Shown here piece by piece: positions 17,698 through 26,796 of a stretch of DNA of 64,000 bases. Position numbers and translations under genes: made by a program. The notes under the pieces are model-generated. The model saw only the letters and a program-made list of their open reading frames with translations, was not told where the DNA came from and ran no database searches. The DNA comes from Lachnospiraceae bacterium. Its GTDB lineage: Bacteria; Bacillota; Clostridia; Lachnospirales; Lachnospiraceae. Within the stretch, counting starts at the first letter, position 1. Every line of letters begins with the position of its first letter. The DNA lies in NCBI GenBank assembly GCA_024685005.1, contig JAIKWF010000071.1, positions 62,001-126,000 of the forward strand. The letters run 5' to 3'.

Positions 17698-18629
17698 ACC
17701 GAGATCTCCCAGATCAAAACCATACATACGCAGGGCAAAACGCCCTTATACAGTCCTCCGAAACAAAGGCCGGCCAGCACAAAGGCCCCTGCGGCAAACA
17801 GGATCAGGGCCGGTTTTGCTTTTCCTTTTGTCAAAAACAGCAGGAAAAGAAAAGCCGCCGGCAGCAAAAACAAAGCCAAAAAGCATCGCCCCTCATAGGG
17901 CAGGTGCAAAAGATCATAAAAAGGATTCCGGTAAGCTTTCTGGGCACACATTCCCGAAAAGGTCAGTCCCAAAAATGCCCAGGCAGTGCCTTTTTCCGAA
18001 AAATACATGCTGATCCTTCCCACGGTCAGATACAAAAGGAGCAGCACAAACAGCGGGATCACAAACCGCAGCAGGATCAGAGGCGATAAGGAAAATCCCC
18101 TGCACAGGCAGGCATACAGAGCCGGCAGGCCCTCCATCTTCCCGGAGAGTGCCGCCGATCCGGATAAGGAAGATGTCAATTGAAAGGAAAGATCTCCCTC
18201 CCTGAGGATCCCCACAGTGCGCTCCCCGTGATCGTACAAAGGACTGTCTGTGGGCATAGACTGACTGATCACGGCATAATAGAGGATTGCCATGCCCAAA
18301 AGCGCAACAAAAGCCGCCGCCTTTTCCTCTTTCAGCCGGGCGCATTTTTTTAAAGCCGATTCCCTGGTGCTCTCCCGCAGGCCCTTTTGCAGCAAAAGGC
18401 GCAGGCCGCCCAGGATGCATACAGCCCCGGAAAAGACGGACAGCATGATCAGCAGTCCTTTCAATCCCAGATTTGCCTTGGCCGCAGCAAGATACAGCAT
18501 CTCAAAGCCGGAAAAGCAAAGGATCACACAAAAAAGGTAGGTCCTCTCCTTCCCTCCAAAGGCCATTTTCAAAAACCAGGGAAGCAGCAAAAGATATGCA
18601 ATTGTAAGCAGGCAAAGCAATACTGTCAT
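17673..18629 (-). CDS. Multi-pass membrane protein, possibly DUF6077-type
   Basis: 318 residues, about nine hydrophobic helices, with an acidic outside loop PTDSPLYDHGERTVG after helix 4. It resembles 15761-16837 in topology. I chose ATG at 18629 with AGGGG five bases upstream; a GTG at 18644 overlapping the previous stop as GTGA is the alternative. It probably contributes to synthesis or modification of the surface polymer, based only on position between a GT-C-like protein and other polymer genes. No catalytic residues can be assigned with confidence. Confidence 0.58.
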   Translation of the reverse strand: MTVLLCLLTIAYLLLLPWFLKMAFGGKERTYLFCVILCFSGFEMLYLAAAKANLGLKGLLIMLSVFSGAVCILGGLRLLLQKGLRESTRESALKKCARLKEEKAAAFVALLGMAILYYAVISQSMPTDSPLYDHGERTVGILREGDLSFQLTSSLSGSAALSGKMEGLPALYACLCRGFSLSPLILLRFVIPLFVLLLLYLTVGRISMYFSEKGTAWAFLGLTFSGMCAQKAYRNPFYDLLHLPYEGRCFLALFLLPAAFLFLLFLTKGKAKPALILFAAGAFVLAGLCFGGLYKGVLPCVCMVLIWEISVWISRFIS

Positions 18630-18640
18630 TTTTTCCCCTG

Positions 18641-20425
18641 TCACTTTTTCCGTTTCATCACGATCTGGGTTCCCACATATTCCACATGTTCCGTATCAAA
18701 ATACCGATTCACGAATTCCTCAAAAGGCTCGTAAGAAAGCACCTTCCGGTAGTCATCGATATAATCCGTTTCAAAAACCAGAATGGTGGGGACCCGCTCC
18801 GGGAACCGCTCATAATATGCCAGCAGCTGCTGGGAAAACAGCGGCGTTGAAATGGTATTTCCCGTACCGATCTTCCCCGGCGGCAGCAGCGAATAAATAA
18901 AATAATCCGGTCCCACGTACAAAAGGATATCCTCCGGCTCCATCTGCTCACCGAACACATGCAAAAGATCGTCATGATGCTTCCAATCATCTGCCCCCAG
19001 CCTGATCCCCGCCAGAGGACCCTGATTCACCTTGTAGTAATCTTCAAACACCGTCCGGTGCTGGTTCCCGGAAAAACGTACCAGAGCGATCCGCACTGCA
19101 AAGATCTGGGCCGTCATCACAAACAGGAAAAACAGGCACGCTGCTTTTTCCCATTTGGAGCACCTGCTCATTTCCTCTATCCCGTAAGGGATGGTCAGCA
19201 CCACCGGGATCAGCAAAAACCCAAAGGAATATACCCCCGGAAGATTGGACATGCTCAGCACGCCGGCAGTGGCAAGGGCGGAAATCATGTAAGCGATCGC
19301 TAACCATTCTTTTCTTGCGCCGCCATCCGCCTCTTCCTCCCGTCTCTGCCGGAAAAAGAGGAAAAAGCCACCGATGAGCGCCAGCTGAAATACAATGGGC
19401 AGATAGTCATAATATACTTTTTTATCCACGCTGTGAAACTGCCACAGCATGTAAACTCCCTGCAGCGCCAAAAACAGCGGCCACAGAAAAGACAGATCTT
19501 TCTTCTTCTTTTTCAGCACGGGCTCTGCCACAAAAGTAAGCACCAGCAAACCGCCGCTGATACATCCTGCGGAAAACATCGCCTGCAGATGCCCCTTCCA
19601 AAGCCAGAGAAGGGATTGCTTATGGGAGCCGTCCGAAAGGACGAAAGACACGTCGGAAAGCGCTTTTGCAAAATCTCCCCGAAGAGCCATATAAAGCAAC
19701 AGGCATAAAGCCATCACTCCGGCCGTTATAAAAAATGCCGCTGCCCGTTTCCTGTTTTTTCCCTCGGCCTGATCCAACCGGAGCAGCACAAGAAAGGCAT
19801 AGAAAAATACCAGGATGCAGGCAGGATAGCAAAGCACCATGGCGCTGATACAAAGCCCCGCAAAAACAGGTAAAAGCCTTGCGCTCTTTTTGGGGCCTTC
19901 CCCGCCGCTTTGCCCTCTTCCCTCCCGGATCATGGCATAAAAACACAAAAGAAGCGCCGTAACCGACCAGTAAAGAGCGGTGGTAAACTCCGGCGACTGA
20001 ATATGCTTGGGTGTAAAATTCAGATACAAAAAAGCTGCCAGCAGTGCTCCCTTATCCTTCTTTTTTCCCGCAAGCGTCAGATAGATCCAAAGGGACAAAA
20101 GTGCCTGAATCCCAAAACCGAAACACCGCAGAAACAAAACGATCCCCTTGGAATAAGGGCCGCAGACAAGAAGCCAGAGGGCTGCTGCGGGAGCATATAA
20201 AACCGCGGAAAGCTGATGGGGCTCCCACATCTCCAAAAACAGCCGGTCCCCCTTGCAAAGCCTTACTGCCATGGTAACAGCATAGGACTCATCAATGTCC
20301 GCGCTCAGAAACAGGGTCTTGAGTCCCCCGATCACGGTAAGCAAAACCAGCACCAGAAAAAGCACTGCCCAGGCCGGATCTGCTTTCTTATTTATTTTTT
20401 CATTCATCCCGTTTGGTCTGCTCAC
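18641..20425 (-). CDS. GT-C-type membrane glycosyltransferase-like protein
   Basis: 594 residues with 11-13 transmembrane helices. The first extracytoplasmic loop contains DIDESYAVTMAVRLCKGDRLF followed by EPHQLSA, matching the acidic (DE) catalytic loop and following pattern of ArnT/PMT-like GT-C enzymes that use polyprenyl-phosphate sugars. The C-terminal ~150 residues form a soluble outside domain with YVGPDYFIYSLLPP. The start GTG at 20425 has an AGAGGG site ten bases upstream; an internal ATG at 20407 lacks one. It probably transfers a sugar to a polymer or glycolipid outside the cell. Confidence 0.7.
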   Translation of the reverse strand: MSRPNGMNEKINKKADPAWAVLFLVLVLLTVIGGLKTLFLSADIDESYAVTMAVRLCKGDRLFLEMWEPHQLSAVLYAPAAALWLLVCGPYSKGIVLFLRCFGFGIQALLSLWIYLTLAGKKKDKGALLAAFLYLNFTPKHIQSPEFTTALYWSVTALLLCFYAMIREGRGQSGGEGPKKSARLLPVFAGLCISAMVLCYPACILVFFYAFLVLLRLDQAEGKNRKRAAAFFITAGVMALCLLLYMALRGDFAKALSDVSFVLSDGSHKQSLLWLWKGHLQAMFSAGCISGGLLVLTFVAEPVLKKKKKDLSFLWPLFLALQGVYMLWQFHSVDKKVYYDYLPIVFQLALIGGFFLFFRQRREEEADGGARKEWLAIAYMISALATAGVLSMSNLPGVYSFGFLLIPVVLTIPYGIEEMSRCSKWEKAACLFFLFVMTAQIFAVRIALVRFSGNQHRTVFEDYYKVNQGPLAGIRLGADDWKHHDDLLHVFGEQMEPEDILLYVGPDYFIYSLLPPGKIGTGNTISTPLFSQQLLAYYERFPERVPTILVFETDYIDDYRKVLSYEPFEEFVNRYFDTEHVEYVGTQIVMKRKK

Positions 20426-20443
20426 TAAAAAGTTTCCCTCTGC

Positions 20444-21763
20444 TTACTGTCCAAAGTCCACGTAGCTCAGATCGAAGTCCACAAGGGTACCGATACCGTC
20501 CACTGTTCCGGCAGATGTATACTGCCACATATCATATTCCCCTTCGTAGGTAGCCTTCCTTGCATACTGTGCAAGCCAGATGCTGTAGCCGGAAAGCTGC
20601 TCCATGTCCAGGTTGTGTTCAAACCAGGATTTGCTGGCATAGATTCCCGCCGTATATCCGGCATTCTCAATGGTCTCGCAAAAAGCTTTAACCGCTTCCG
20701 TACGTTCTGTCTTTCCGATCCGGTCGGCTCTTCCGTTTCCTCCCGCTCCCTCAGTATCGATATAAAAAGGAAATGCCGTATCATAATCTCTGGTAAGTGC
20801 CAGGACCATGCTGGCTTCTTCCACACCTTCCGCAGCGGTTTTTGCCTGGGTAAAGAAATAAACACCAACCTTCACCCCTGCCTCTGTGGCCTCTTTGATA
20901 TTTTTCTCAAAATACGGATCTTCGATCAGATATCCACCCGAGGATCCCCTGTAGCCGCACCGGATAATGGCAAAGTCCACACCGGAAGCCTTCACCTTTT
21001 TCCAGTCAATATCCTTATTCCACTTGGAAACGTCAATCCCGAAAATGCTCACACCGTCCTGCAGGCGCTCATTTGTCTCCGTGCCGTCCGCATCTACCTG
21101 AGCCTCCCGGGCCGCTGTATCTTCCACGTCGGCGTCCACTTCATCCTCCGTCCGGATCAGAAAGGAAATATCTTTCAGCACTGTATAGGAGATCTGCTCC
21201 GCAATGGATACCTGCATGGGATCCTCGGGAACGCTGCAGCCCTCCACAGGCGCAAGGGACACTTCATAGTCTCCGGGCCTGAGCTCTTCGGTGTAAAGTA
21301 TACCGTCTCCGTCTTCATCCTTCAGGCTTCTGACTTCTCCGTCCGCATCACCGTTGGCCGTAACTTTTTGTACCGTCACCTCAAAGTCCCTGCCGGAAAC
21401 CACAGAGCCTGTTCCGTCCACCACAAAGATCCGAAGATCTTTCATAACCGTGGAAAGCAGGAGGGAAAGCGAATTGGCCGCCTCTGTCTCTGCTCCCCGC
21501 TCCGGTTCGAAGAAGGATTCATCCTGTAAAAAAGCATATGGATCACGCGCCGGATTGAGATGATACTTCTCAACCAGGTCATGATCCAATCCAGTCTCAT
21601 TATACGCGGCAGGCTCCGCAGAGGCCTGCTGCGAAATACTTTCCGCCCGGCGTTTTCTTTTGCTTCTTTTGGAAGATGCATCCAGAACAAACACCGTGGA
21701 AACGATAAGGATCACCATCAGAGCGCAAAATCCGATGACCATTCCTTTGTGCTTAGAGTCCAT
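20444..21763 (-). CDS. Membrane-anchored GH25 lysozyme-like muramidase
   Basis: 439 residues. An N-terminal signal anchor (about 8-28) is followed by a Lys/Arg-rich stretch and a middle region with a beta-sandwich-like segment ([17 protein letters not shown] through [12 protein letters not shown]). From about residue 240 there is a GH25 domain: [34 protein letters not shown] supplying the D/E catalytic pair, and the terminal [13 protein letters not shown]. It would cleave peptidoglycan glycan strands outside the membrane. The start is ATG at 21763, six bases after TGAGG and overlapping the rfbA stop, so the two are coupled. A role in opening the wall for polymer attachment is inference. Confidence 0.88.
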   Translation of the reverse strand: MDSKHKGMVIGFCALMVILIVSTVFVLDASSKRSKRKRRAESISQQASAEPAAYNETGLDHDLVEKYHLNPARDPYAFLQDESFFEPERGAETEAANSLSLLLSTVMKDLRIFVVDGTGSVVSGRDFEVTVQKVTANGDADGEVRSLKDEDGDGILYTEELRPGDYEVSLAPVEGCSVPEDPMQVSIAEQISYTVLKDISFLIRTEDEVDADVEDTAAREAQVDADGTETNERLQDGVSIFGIDVSKWNKDIDWKKVKASGVDFAIIRCGYRGSSGGYLIEDPYFEKNIKEATEAGVKVGVYFFTQAKTAAEGVEEASMVLALTRDYDTAFPFYIDTEGAGGNGRADRIGKTERTEAVKAFCETIENAGYTAGIYASKSWFEHNLDMEQLSGYSIWLAQYARKATYEGEYDMWQYTSAGTVDGIGTLVDFDLSYVDFGQ

Positions 21764-22631
21764 TTGCAACCTCAGTCAGATATTTACCGTAGTTTGTCTT
21801 CATCAGCGGCTCTGCCAGCTTCAAAAGCTGCTGCTTATCGATAAAGCCTCTCTTATACGCGATCTCTTCGATGCAGGAAATGTAAAGTCCCTGCCGTTTC
21901 TGGAAGGCCGCCACGAAATCGGAAGCATCCAGCAGGGAATCGTGATTGCCGGTATCAAGCCATGCAAATCCCCGTCCCAGGGTTTCCACCTGCAGCGTCC
22001 CTCTGTTCAGATATTCATTGTTGATACTGGTGATCTCGATCTCGCCTCTTGCGGAAGGTTTTACGTTCTTTGCGATCTCGACCACGTCATTATCGTAGAA
22101 ATACAGGCCCGGAACCGCATAATTGCTCTTGGGATGTTCCGGCTTTTCCTCTATGGAAAGGGCCTTTCCGTTCTCATCAAACTCCACCACACCGTACTCT
22201 CTCGGATCTCTTACATAATATCCGAAAATGGTGGCGCCGCCCTCTTCCTCGATCCGCTGCTTTGTCTGCCGCAGAACCTTTGAAAAACTCTGTCCGTAAA
22301 AAATATTGTCGCCCAGCACCAGTGCCGCACTGTCATCCCCGATGAAATCAGCACCGATGATAAAGGCATCTGCCAGTCCCCTGGGGCTTTCCTGCACTGC
22401 ATATTCAAATCGCATGCCAAGCTGACTTCCGTCTCCCAAAAGCTCCTGAAAAACAGGCAGATCTCTGGGGGTTGAAATGATCATGACTTCCCGGATCCCT
22501 GCCAGCATCAGCGTGGAAAGGGGATAGTAGATCATGGGCTTATCGTAAACAGGCATGATCTGCTTGGAGATCGCCTTTGTCAGCGGGTACAGTCTTGTGC
22601 CGGAACCACCGGCCAGGATCAATCCTTTCAT
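21753..22631 (-). CDS. rfbA: Glucose-1-phosphate thymidylyltransferase
   Basis: 292 residues, the normal length for RmlA/RfbA. It has the nucleotide-binding loop [14 protein letters not shown], the [16 protein letters not shown] segment, LGDNIFYG with the metal-binding aspartate, and [20 protein letters not shown]. The enzyme makes dTDP-glucose from dTTP and glucose-1-phosphate, the first step of dTDP-rhamnose and other deoxysugar pathways. rfbB, rfbC and rfbD are not in this window. It is the first gene of the minus-strand polysaccharide run, with its own promoter at 22728-22756. Confidence 0.96.
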   Translation of the reverse strand: MKGLILAGGSGTRLYPLTKAISKQIMPVYDKPMIYYPLSTLMLAGIREVMIISTPRDLPVFQELLGDGSQLGMRFEYAVQESPRGLADAFIIGADFIGDDSAALVLGDNIFYGQSFSKVLRQTKQRIEEEGGATIFGYYVRDPREYGVVEFDENGKALSIEEKPEHPKSNYAVPGLYFYDNDVVEIAKNVKPSARGEIEITSINNEYLNRGTLQVETLGRGFAWLDTGNHDSLLDASDFVAAFQKRQGLYISCIEEIAYKRGFIDKQQLLKLAEPLMKTNYGKYLTEVANGL

Positions 22632-22727
22632 ATAACCTTCTCCTTAAGACCCGTATTTTTCTGCGGGTTTATCGATATCGTTTATCCGTATCGTCATCGG
22701 ATCAATTCCGATGCACACACTCGATTT

Positions 22728-22756
22728 ATTATACTACAGATCCCGAAAAAAAGCAA
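22728..22756 (-). promoter_or_regulatory. Promoter of rfbA
   Basis: TTGCTT, 17 bases, then TATAAT on the minus strand, about 95 bases upstream of the rfbA start. The -35 box lies in the T-rich tail of the terminator of the upstream chemotaxis gene. The leader contains two near-identical 13-base units in tandem (22667-22692, TTTATC...TATCG on the plus strand). Confidence 0.65.
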
Positions 22757-22793
22757 AAAGCCGGTTGCTCCGGCAAAACCCGAAGCAACCGGC
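22745..22793 (-). terminator. Rho-independent terminator of the chemotaxis gene
   Basis: A 10-bp perfect stem (GCCGGTTGCT pairing with AGCAACCGGC, 22760-22769 and 22784-22793) with a 14-base loop, followed on the minus strand by TTTTTGCTTTTTTT. It lies 16 bases after the stop codon. Confidence 0.9.
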
Positions 22794-22808
22794 ATATTCC
22801 TTCCTCTT

Positions 22809-24284
22809 TCAGCTTTGATTCAGCTCCTGCATCTTGTCTGCGATCACTGTCATGATATCCATAGACTCTTCGATCTTCTCCATGTTGCTGCGGCTGATCT
22901 CAATGGTCTCCCGGGTGCTGTCCGTAAACTCTTCGCTTGTATCAAGAAGCTTCTTGGTAGAACCTACCATCTCATCATTGGAAGCCTGGATCTTGGCCAT
23001 ATCCGAATGGATGGAAAGGAGTTTCTCTCCAAGTTTCTCGGAGCATTCCCTGGATTCTCCCAAAACGCCCTTAACCAGCTCAACCAAATCTCTCTGGGCA
23101 CCGGCCATCTCAACAGTCTGGGTCGCCTTATCCGATACCTCTCCCGCATTATCCGTAAGCTCTTTCAAAATCTTGGTAATGCGCTCGGTGGATTCCTTCG
23201 TCTGCTCGGCAAGATGACTGATCTCGGAAGCGACTACGGCAAAACCTTTTCCTGCCTCTCCGGCTCTTGCCGCCTCAATGGATGCATTCAGCGCAAGAAG
23301 GTTGGTCTGTCCTGAGATGGAGAAGATGATATCTGTGATGTTCATCGCTTCATCCGATGCCTTCTGCTGTCTCTCGGCAGCTTCCTGCATATGTGTTCCC
23401 ACTTCCGTCGTACGGATCGCCTGGCTTACAAGGCTTTCCATATCCTTCAGACTCTTTGTGAGCATTTCCGACATCTGCTCCGATACTTCCACAGCATCCG
23501 AAGTGATGCCGCCGGTTTCATCCAGCAGGGAGCGGATCTTTCCTGTCATATCCGTCTGCAGCATGGCCGCATTCACGTTCTCTTCATTGCCCCTGCCGAT
23601 CCTGTCGATGGCATCACACACAAGGCGTGAGGATTCTTCCACGGAGCCAAGGCCGTCTCTCAGCTTTTCAAAGTTTTCCGCAGTCTCTTCCGTAACCTTC
23701 AGGATATGCTCGGTAACAAGCGCTCTTTGCTGCGCAGCCGCCTCAATATCCGACATATTCTCCTTGATGAAACGATTCAGCAGATTGTTGCCCATACACA
23801 GGGAAACAGTGGAAAGAATGGAGATGATAATGGAGATCATTACGATCTCGATTACATCCTGGGGATTCATGGTAGTCATGCTGATCACCGACCTGATCAC
23901 GATCAGGAGCACGAACACGATACCCATGGCATATGTGGTCTTTTTATCCAGATAGAGCATGATCACGATCATGACCGGAAGAATATACGGAAAGGTCTGA
24001 CCGTTCAGGGATAAAAGAAGCATGGAAGCATATACGATGGTAAAGCCAATGGCTGTATAACGATACAGCGTGTAGGGGCCGCCGACTTTTTTGACCACAA
24101 TTGCGATCACCAGATTTACGATGACGCAAACAATGGGAACAATGCTTCTTGCCGGTGCCATGCCGGAATCACTTAGCTGGGAAGCCAGCCCGGCTACAGC
24201 AAAAAAAGAAGTGACGATCAAAACGATCAGAAGCAGTTTGTTAACATCTTTTACCTGTTTTTCATTCAGAATCGTGTTATTCAT
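22809..24284 (-). CDS. Methyl-accepting chemotaxis protein
   Basis: 491 residues. The N-terminal ~180 residues contain five to six closely spaced transmembrane helices with no large outside sensor domain. The C-terminal half is a signalling coiled coil with the hairpin tip [34 protein letters not shown], which contacts CheA and CheW. No HAMP domain is evident. The multi-helix membrane part suggests sensing within or near the membrane. The start is ATG at 24284 with a GGGGGAAG site; the longer frame to 24320 lacks one. No other chemotaxis or flagellar gene is visible here. Confidence 0.92.
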   Translation of the reverse strand: MNNTILNEKQVKDVNKLLLIVLIVTSFFAVAGLASQLSDSGMAPARSIVPIVCVIVNLVIAIVVKKVGGPYTLYRYTAIGFTIVYASMLLLSLNGQTFPYILPVMIVIMLYLDKKTTYAMGIVFVLLIVIRSVISMTTMNPQDVIEIVMISIIISILSTVSLCMGNNLLNRFIKENMSDIEAAAQQRALVTEHILKVTEETAENFEKLRDGLGSVEESSRLVCDAIDRIGRGNEENVNAAMLQTDMTGKIRSLLDETGGITSDAVEVSEQMSEMLTKSLKDMESLVSQAIRTTEVGTHMQEAAERQQKASDEAMNITDIIFSISGQTNLLALNASIEAARAGEAGKGFAVVASEISHLAEQTKESTERITKILKELTDNAGEVSDKATQTVEMAGAQRDLVELVKGVLGESRECSEKLGEKLLSIHSDMAKIQASNDEMVGSTKKLLDTSEEFTDSTRETIEISRSNMEKIEESMDIMTVIADKMQELNQS

Positions 24285-24325
24285 TTGTCTTCCCCCTTTG
24301 TTTTTGCGTTTATAACCCACTTCTT

Positions 24326-24354
24326 ATTATACCTTAAAGCTCATAATGATTCCA
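24326..24354 (-). promoter_or_regulatory. Possible promoter of the chemotaxis gene
   Basis: TATAAT on the minus strand with a weak TGGAAT 17 bases upstream, in the 78-base gap between the GGDEF-EAL gene and the chemotaxis gene. A small inverted repeat (ATAATG-ATTC-CATTAT) covers the -35 area. No flagellar-type sigma factor consensus was seen. Confidence 0.35.
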
Positions 24355-24362
24355 TTATAATT

Positions 24363-26024
24363 TTACTTTTTTCGCAATGCGGGCAGATTTACAAATTGAT
24401 CCACGGGAACGGCTCCCGATGCCACAAATCCCTGATAGGCATCCACACCGAACTCCCTTATGATCCCCAGGGTTTCCTCATCCTCCACGCCTTCGGCACA
24501 GATCAGGATATCGGATTCCTTGGCAAACTGGCACAGGGCCTTCAAAAGAGCATAGTCCTTTTTGTTTTTCCGAAGGCGGGCGGTAAATTCCCTGCCGATC
24601 TTGATGGTATCCACGGGAAGCTCCCGTACCAGATGCAGATCCAGAAGACAGGAACCGTCCAGCGCCACCAGCACGCCGCAGGATTTAAAAAATACGATCT
24701 CATGCCGCAAAAGGTCCATATCCAAAAACCTGCATTTATCCGTCAACTCCAGGCACAGGTTCTGCCCGGGAAACTCTCTTTTTTTCAAAAGGCTCAAAAG
24801 GTACTGATGAAATTCCGGCTGTCCCAGCTGTCTGTGAGACAGGTTCACCGTCAGGATCAGGTCTCTTTTTTTCTCCAGGATCCTTACCCCGTCCGAAAGG
24901 GCCCGTCGCAGGATCCAGTCACCCAGCTTTACAAAGGAAGCATCGTTTTCCAGCCATGGCATAAACTGGGCCGGTGAAATATGCCCGTCTTTGCGATGCC
25001 AGCGAAGATAGGCTTCGCACCCCAAAACGCTGCCGCCCCCGGTGGACAGCACAGGCTGATAATACAGCTCCATGTTCCGGCATCCGTCCTCCACTTCCCT
25101 GCGAAGAGAAGCTACCATTTCGAGGGTCTTGGCGTTTTGTGCCAGATAATCATTTTGCAGGATCACAGGCTGTCCGTCTTTTTCCGTCTCAGACCTGTTC
25201 TGCGCATACTTCAGCCCCGCCAAAATGGCATGCACATCCACCGTGGGGTCATCTGCCACCACGATACCGGCAGAAAGCCTTACGGAGACTCTGTTGCCGT
25301 CAATGGAGAGCATCTGCATGGCGAAGCTGCTCTGCTCGTTATAAAGCTTTACCATCTGTTCAATGGTCATGGTCTGGGAAGTGTACAAAAGCATGGCGCC
25401 TTCTCCCCGGAACAGATCTCCGCTGCCCTTTACCACATCCCGCATATGGTCCGCCAATGCCGCAATAACACGGTTCCCGTAGCTGTAGCCGTACAGGTTG
25501 TTGATATCATCCAGATTCATGGTACCGATGAGCATGACAGCGGTACGAAGACGTTTTGCAAACAGTCCCCGAAGGTGTTCCAGAAAACGGATCTGCCCCG
25601 GCAGATTCGTGGTTGGATCAGTCTGGGCGTCGATCACAAGAGAGGTAATGGCCACCCCAACATGAGAGGGCATTCCCGCATAGTCTTTTACCGTAAAATA
25701 CTTCACCGCACAGGCAATGTGTTTGTTGTCCGCAGTCTTGATGTGCCACTCCGTTTCCTTCCGGTCCAGAGCGCCTCTGCGGGCCTGTTTCACATCCTCC
25801 GCAAAAGCCTCTGCCTCCTCCGGCAGGAGCCATTCCCGGATCCATCTGGTATTAGAGTCCGTGTATTCTCCGGGCAGTCCGAAATCAGAAACAGCCGCAG
25901 GGGACCAACGGGCGTAATCATGATGGATATCCAGCATGAAAAAGTAACGCCCTTTTTCCTTGGCCGATGCGGCAAAACTCTCATACAATTTGTCAATTCG
26001 AAAGGTATGTACGTTTGCTTCCAT
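24363..26024 (-). CDS. GGDEF-EAL domain protein with degenerate catalytic motifs
   Basis: 553 residues: a PAS-like N-terminal region (about 25-130), a GGDEF-like domain (135-300) and an EAL-like domain (310-550). The GGDEF signature is replaced by GEGAM (207-211). In the EAL domain EAL is EAY (337-339), the DDFG metal motif is DGSC (456-459), and the usual KID is KIG (475-477); the N394 and AEGVE motifs remain. Most metal ligands for c-di-GMP hydrolysis are therefore missing, so the protein is more likely a c-di-GMP-binding or protein-interaction module than an enzyme. There are no transmembrane helices. It precedes the chemotaxis gene and may be co-transcribed with it. Confidence 0.85.
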   Translation of the reverse strand: MEANVHTFRIDKLYESFAASAKEKGRYFFMLDIHHDYARWSPAAVSDFGLPGEYTDSNTRWIREWLLPEEAEAFAEDVKQARRGALDRKETEWHIKTADNKHIACAVKYFTVKDYAGMPSHVGVAITSLVIDAQTDPTTNLPGQIRFLEHLRGLFAKRLRTAVMLIGTMNLDDINNLYGYSYGNRVIAALADHMRDVVKGSGDLFRGEGAMLLYTSQTMTIEQMVKLYNEQSSFAMQMLSIDGNRVSVRLSAGIVVADDPTVDVHAILAGLKYAQNRSETEKDGQPVILQNDYLAQNAKTLEMVASLRREVEDGCRNMELYYQPVLSTGGGSVLGCEAYLRWHRKDGHISPAQFMPWLENDASFVKLGDWILRRALSDGVRILEKKRDLILTVNLSHRQLGQPEFHQYLLSLLKKREFPGQNLCLELTDKCRFLDMDLLRHEIVFFKSCGVLVALDGSCLLDLHLVRELPVDTIKIGREFTARLRKNKKDYALLKALCQFAKESDILICAEGVEDEETLGIIREFGVDAYQGFVASGAVPVDQFVNLPALRKK

Positions 26025-26063
26025 GTAAATGATGATGCCTTTCTTTTTCCTCTTCCCTGAGAT

Positions 26064-26702
26064 TTATTTTACGATCTTTTCAAAATCAGCTTTGGGATGC
26101 TTGCAGATAGGACAGATGAAATCATCCGGCAGATCCTCTCCCACATATTCATAGCCGCAGATCGTGCAGCGCCAAACCGTCTGACCGGAGGGCGTTGTGC
26201 CAACCGCCTGGGGCTTGGGTTTGATATTGTTCTGATAATACTCATAGGTGCAGGAAGCCTCGTCGCTGAGTACTTCCATGGCCACCGGCTCACAAAGAAA
26301 CAGGGTATGGGAGCCCATATCCACAGTCTTGTCTACCTTCAGGGAAAAGACGGCATTGGTTCCTTCCGTAACGTAGAAGATCCCGTTTTCTGCTGTCTTA
26401 AAAGATGACGGGGAAAAATCCGCAAACTTGTCCACGTCTCTTCCCGACTGGAATCCGAAACGCTGAAACAGCGAAAAGTCCGCTGCCTGTGAAATCACGG
26501 AAATATTGCAAAGCCCTGTTTCAAGCACCATATCATGGGTGAGATTGGCTTTATTGATGGCTACACTGATCCGGTTCGGATCCGAGCTTACCTGCATGGC
26601 CGTGTTGGTAATGCAGCCGTTTTGTTTTTCGCCCTGCTTTGCTGTGCAGACAAAAAGTCCGTAGGACAGTTTATACATTGCTTTTGTATTCATTTCCGCC
26701 AT
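26064..26702 (-). CDS. Flavin reductase-like domain fused to rubredoxin
   Basis: 212 residues. Residues 1-160 are a FMN-binding split-barrel of the flavin reductase type (MYKLSYGLFVCTA, NGCITNTAMQVSSDP, INKANLTH). Residues 173-212 are a rubredoxin with CTICGY and CPICKHP cysteine pairs for one Fe(Cys)4 centre. This is the layout of high-molecular-weight rubredoxins that pass electrons from NAD(P)H to oxygen- or superoxide-detoxifying enzymes in anaerobes. The start ATG at 26702 is seven bases from AGGAGG; ATGs at 26708 and 26693 are alternatives. A superoxide reductase gene lies elsewhere in the window (57022-57360). Confidence 0.9.
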   Translation of the reverse strand: MAEMNTKAMYKLSYGLFVCTAKQGEKQNGCITNTAMQVSSDPNRISVAINKANLTHDMVLETGLCNISVISQAADFSLFQRFGFQSGRDVDKFADFSPSSFKTAENGIFYVTEGTNAVFSLKVDKTVDMGSHTLFLCEPVAMEVLSDEASCTYEYYQNNIKPKPQAVGTTPSGQTVWRCTICGYEYVGEDLPDDFICPICKHPKADFEKIVK

Positions 26703-26796
26703 TTCCATACCTCCTGCTTTCTCCCGGCCAAAAAGCCTGTTTTCAACAATTATACACGGAAAAAAAGCCCTTCGCAATCCATAGAACAGCGATTTT

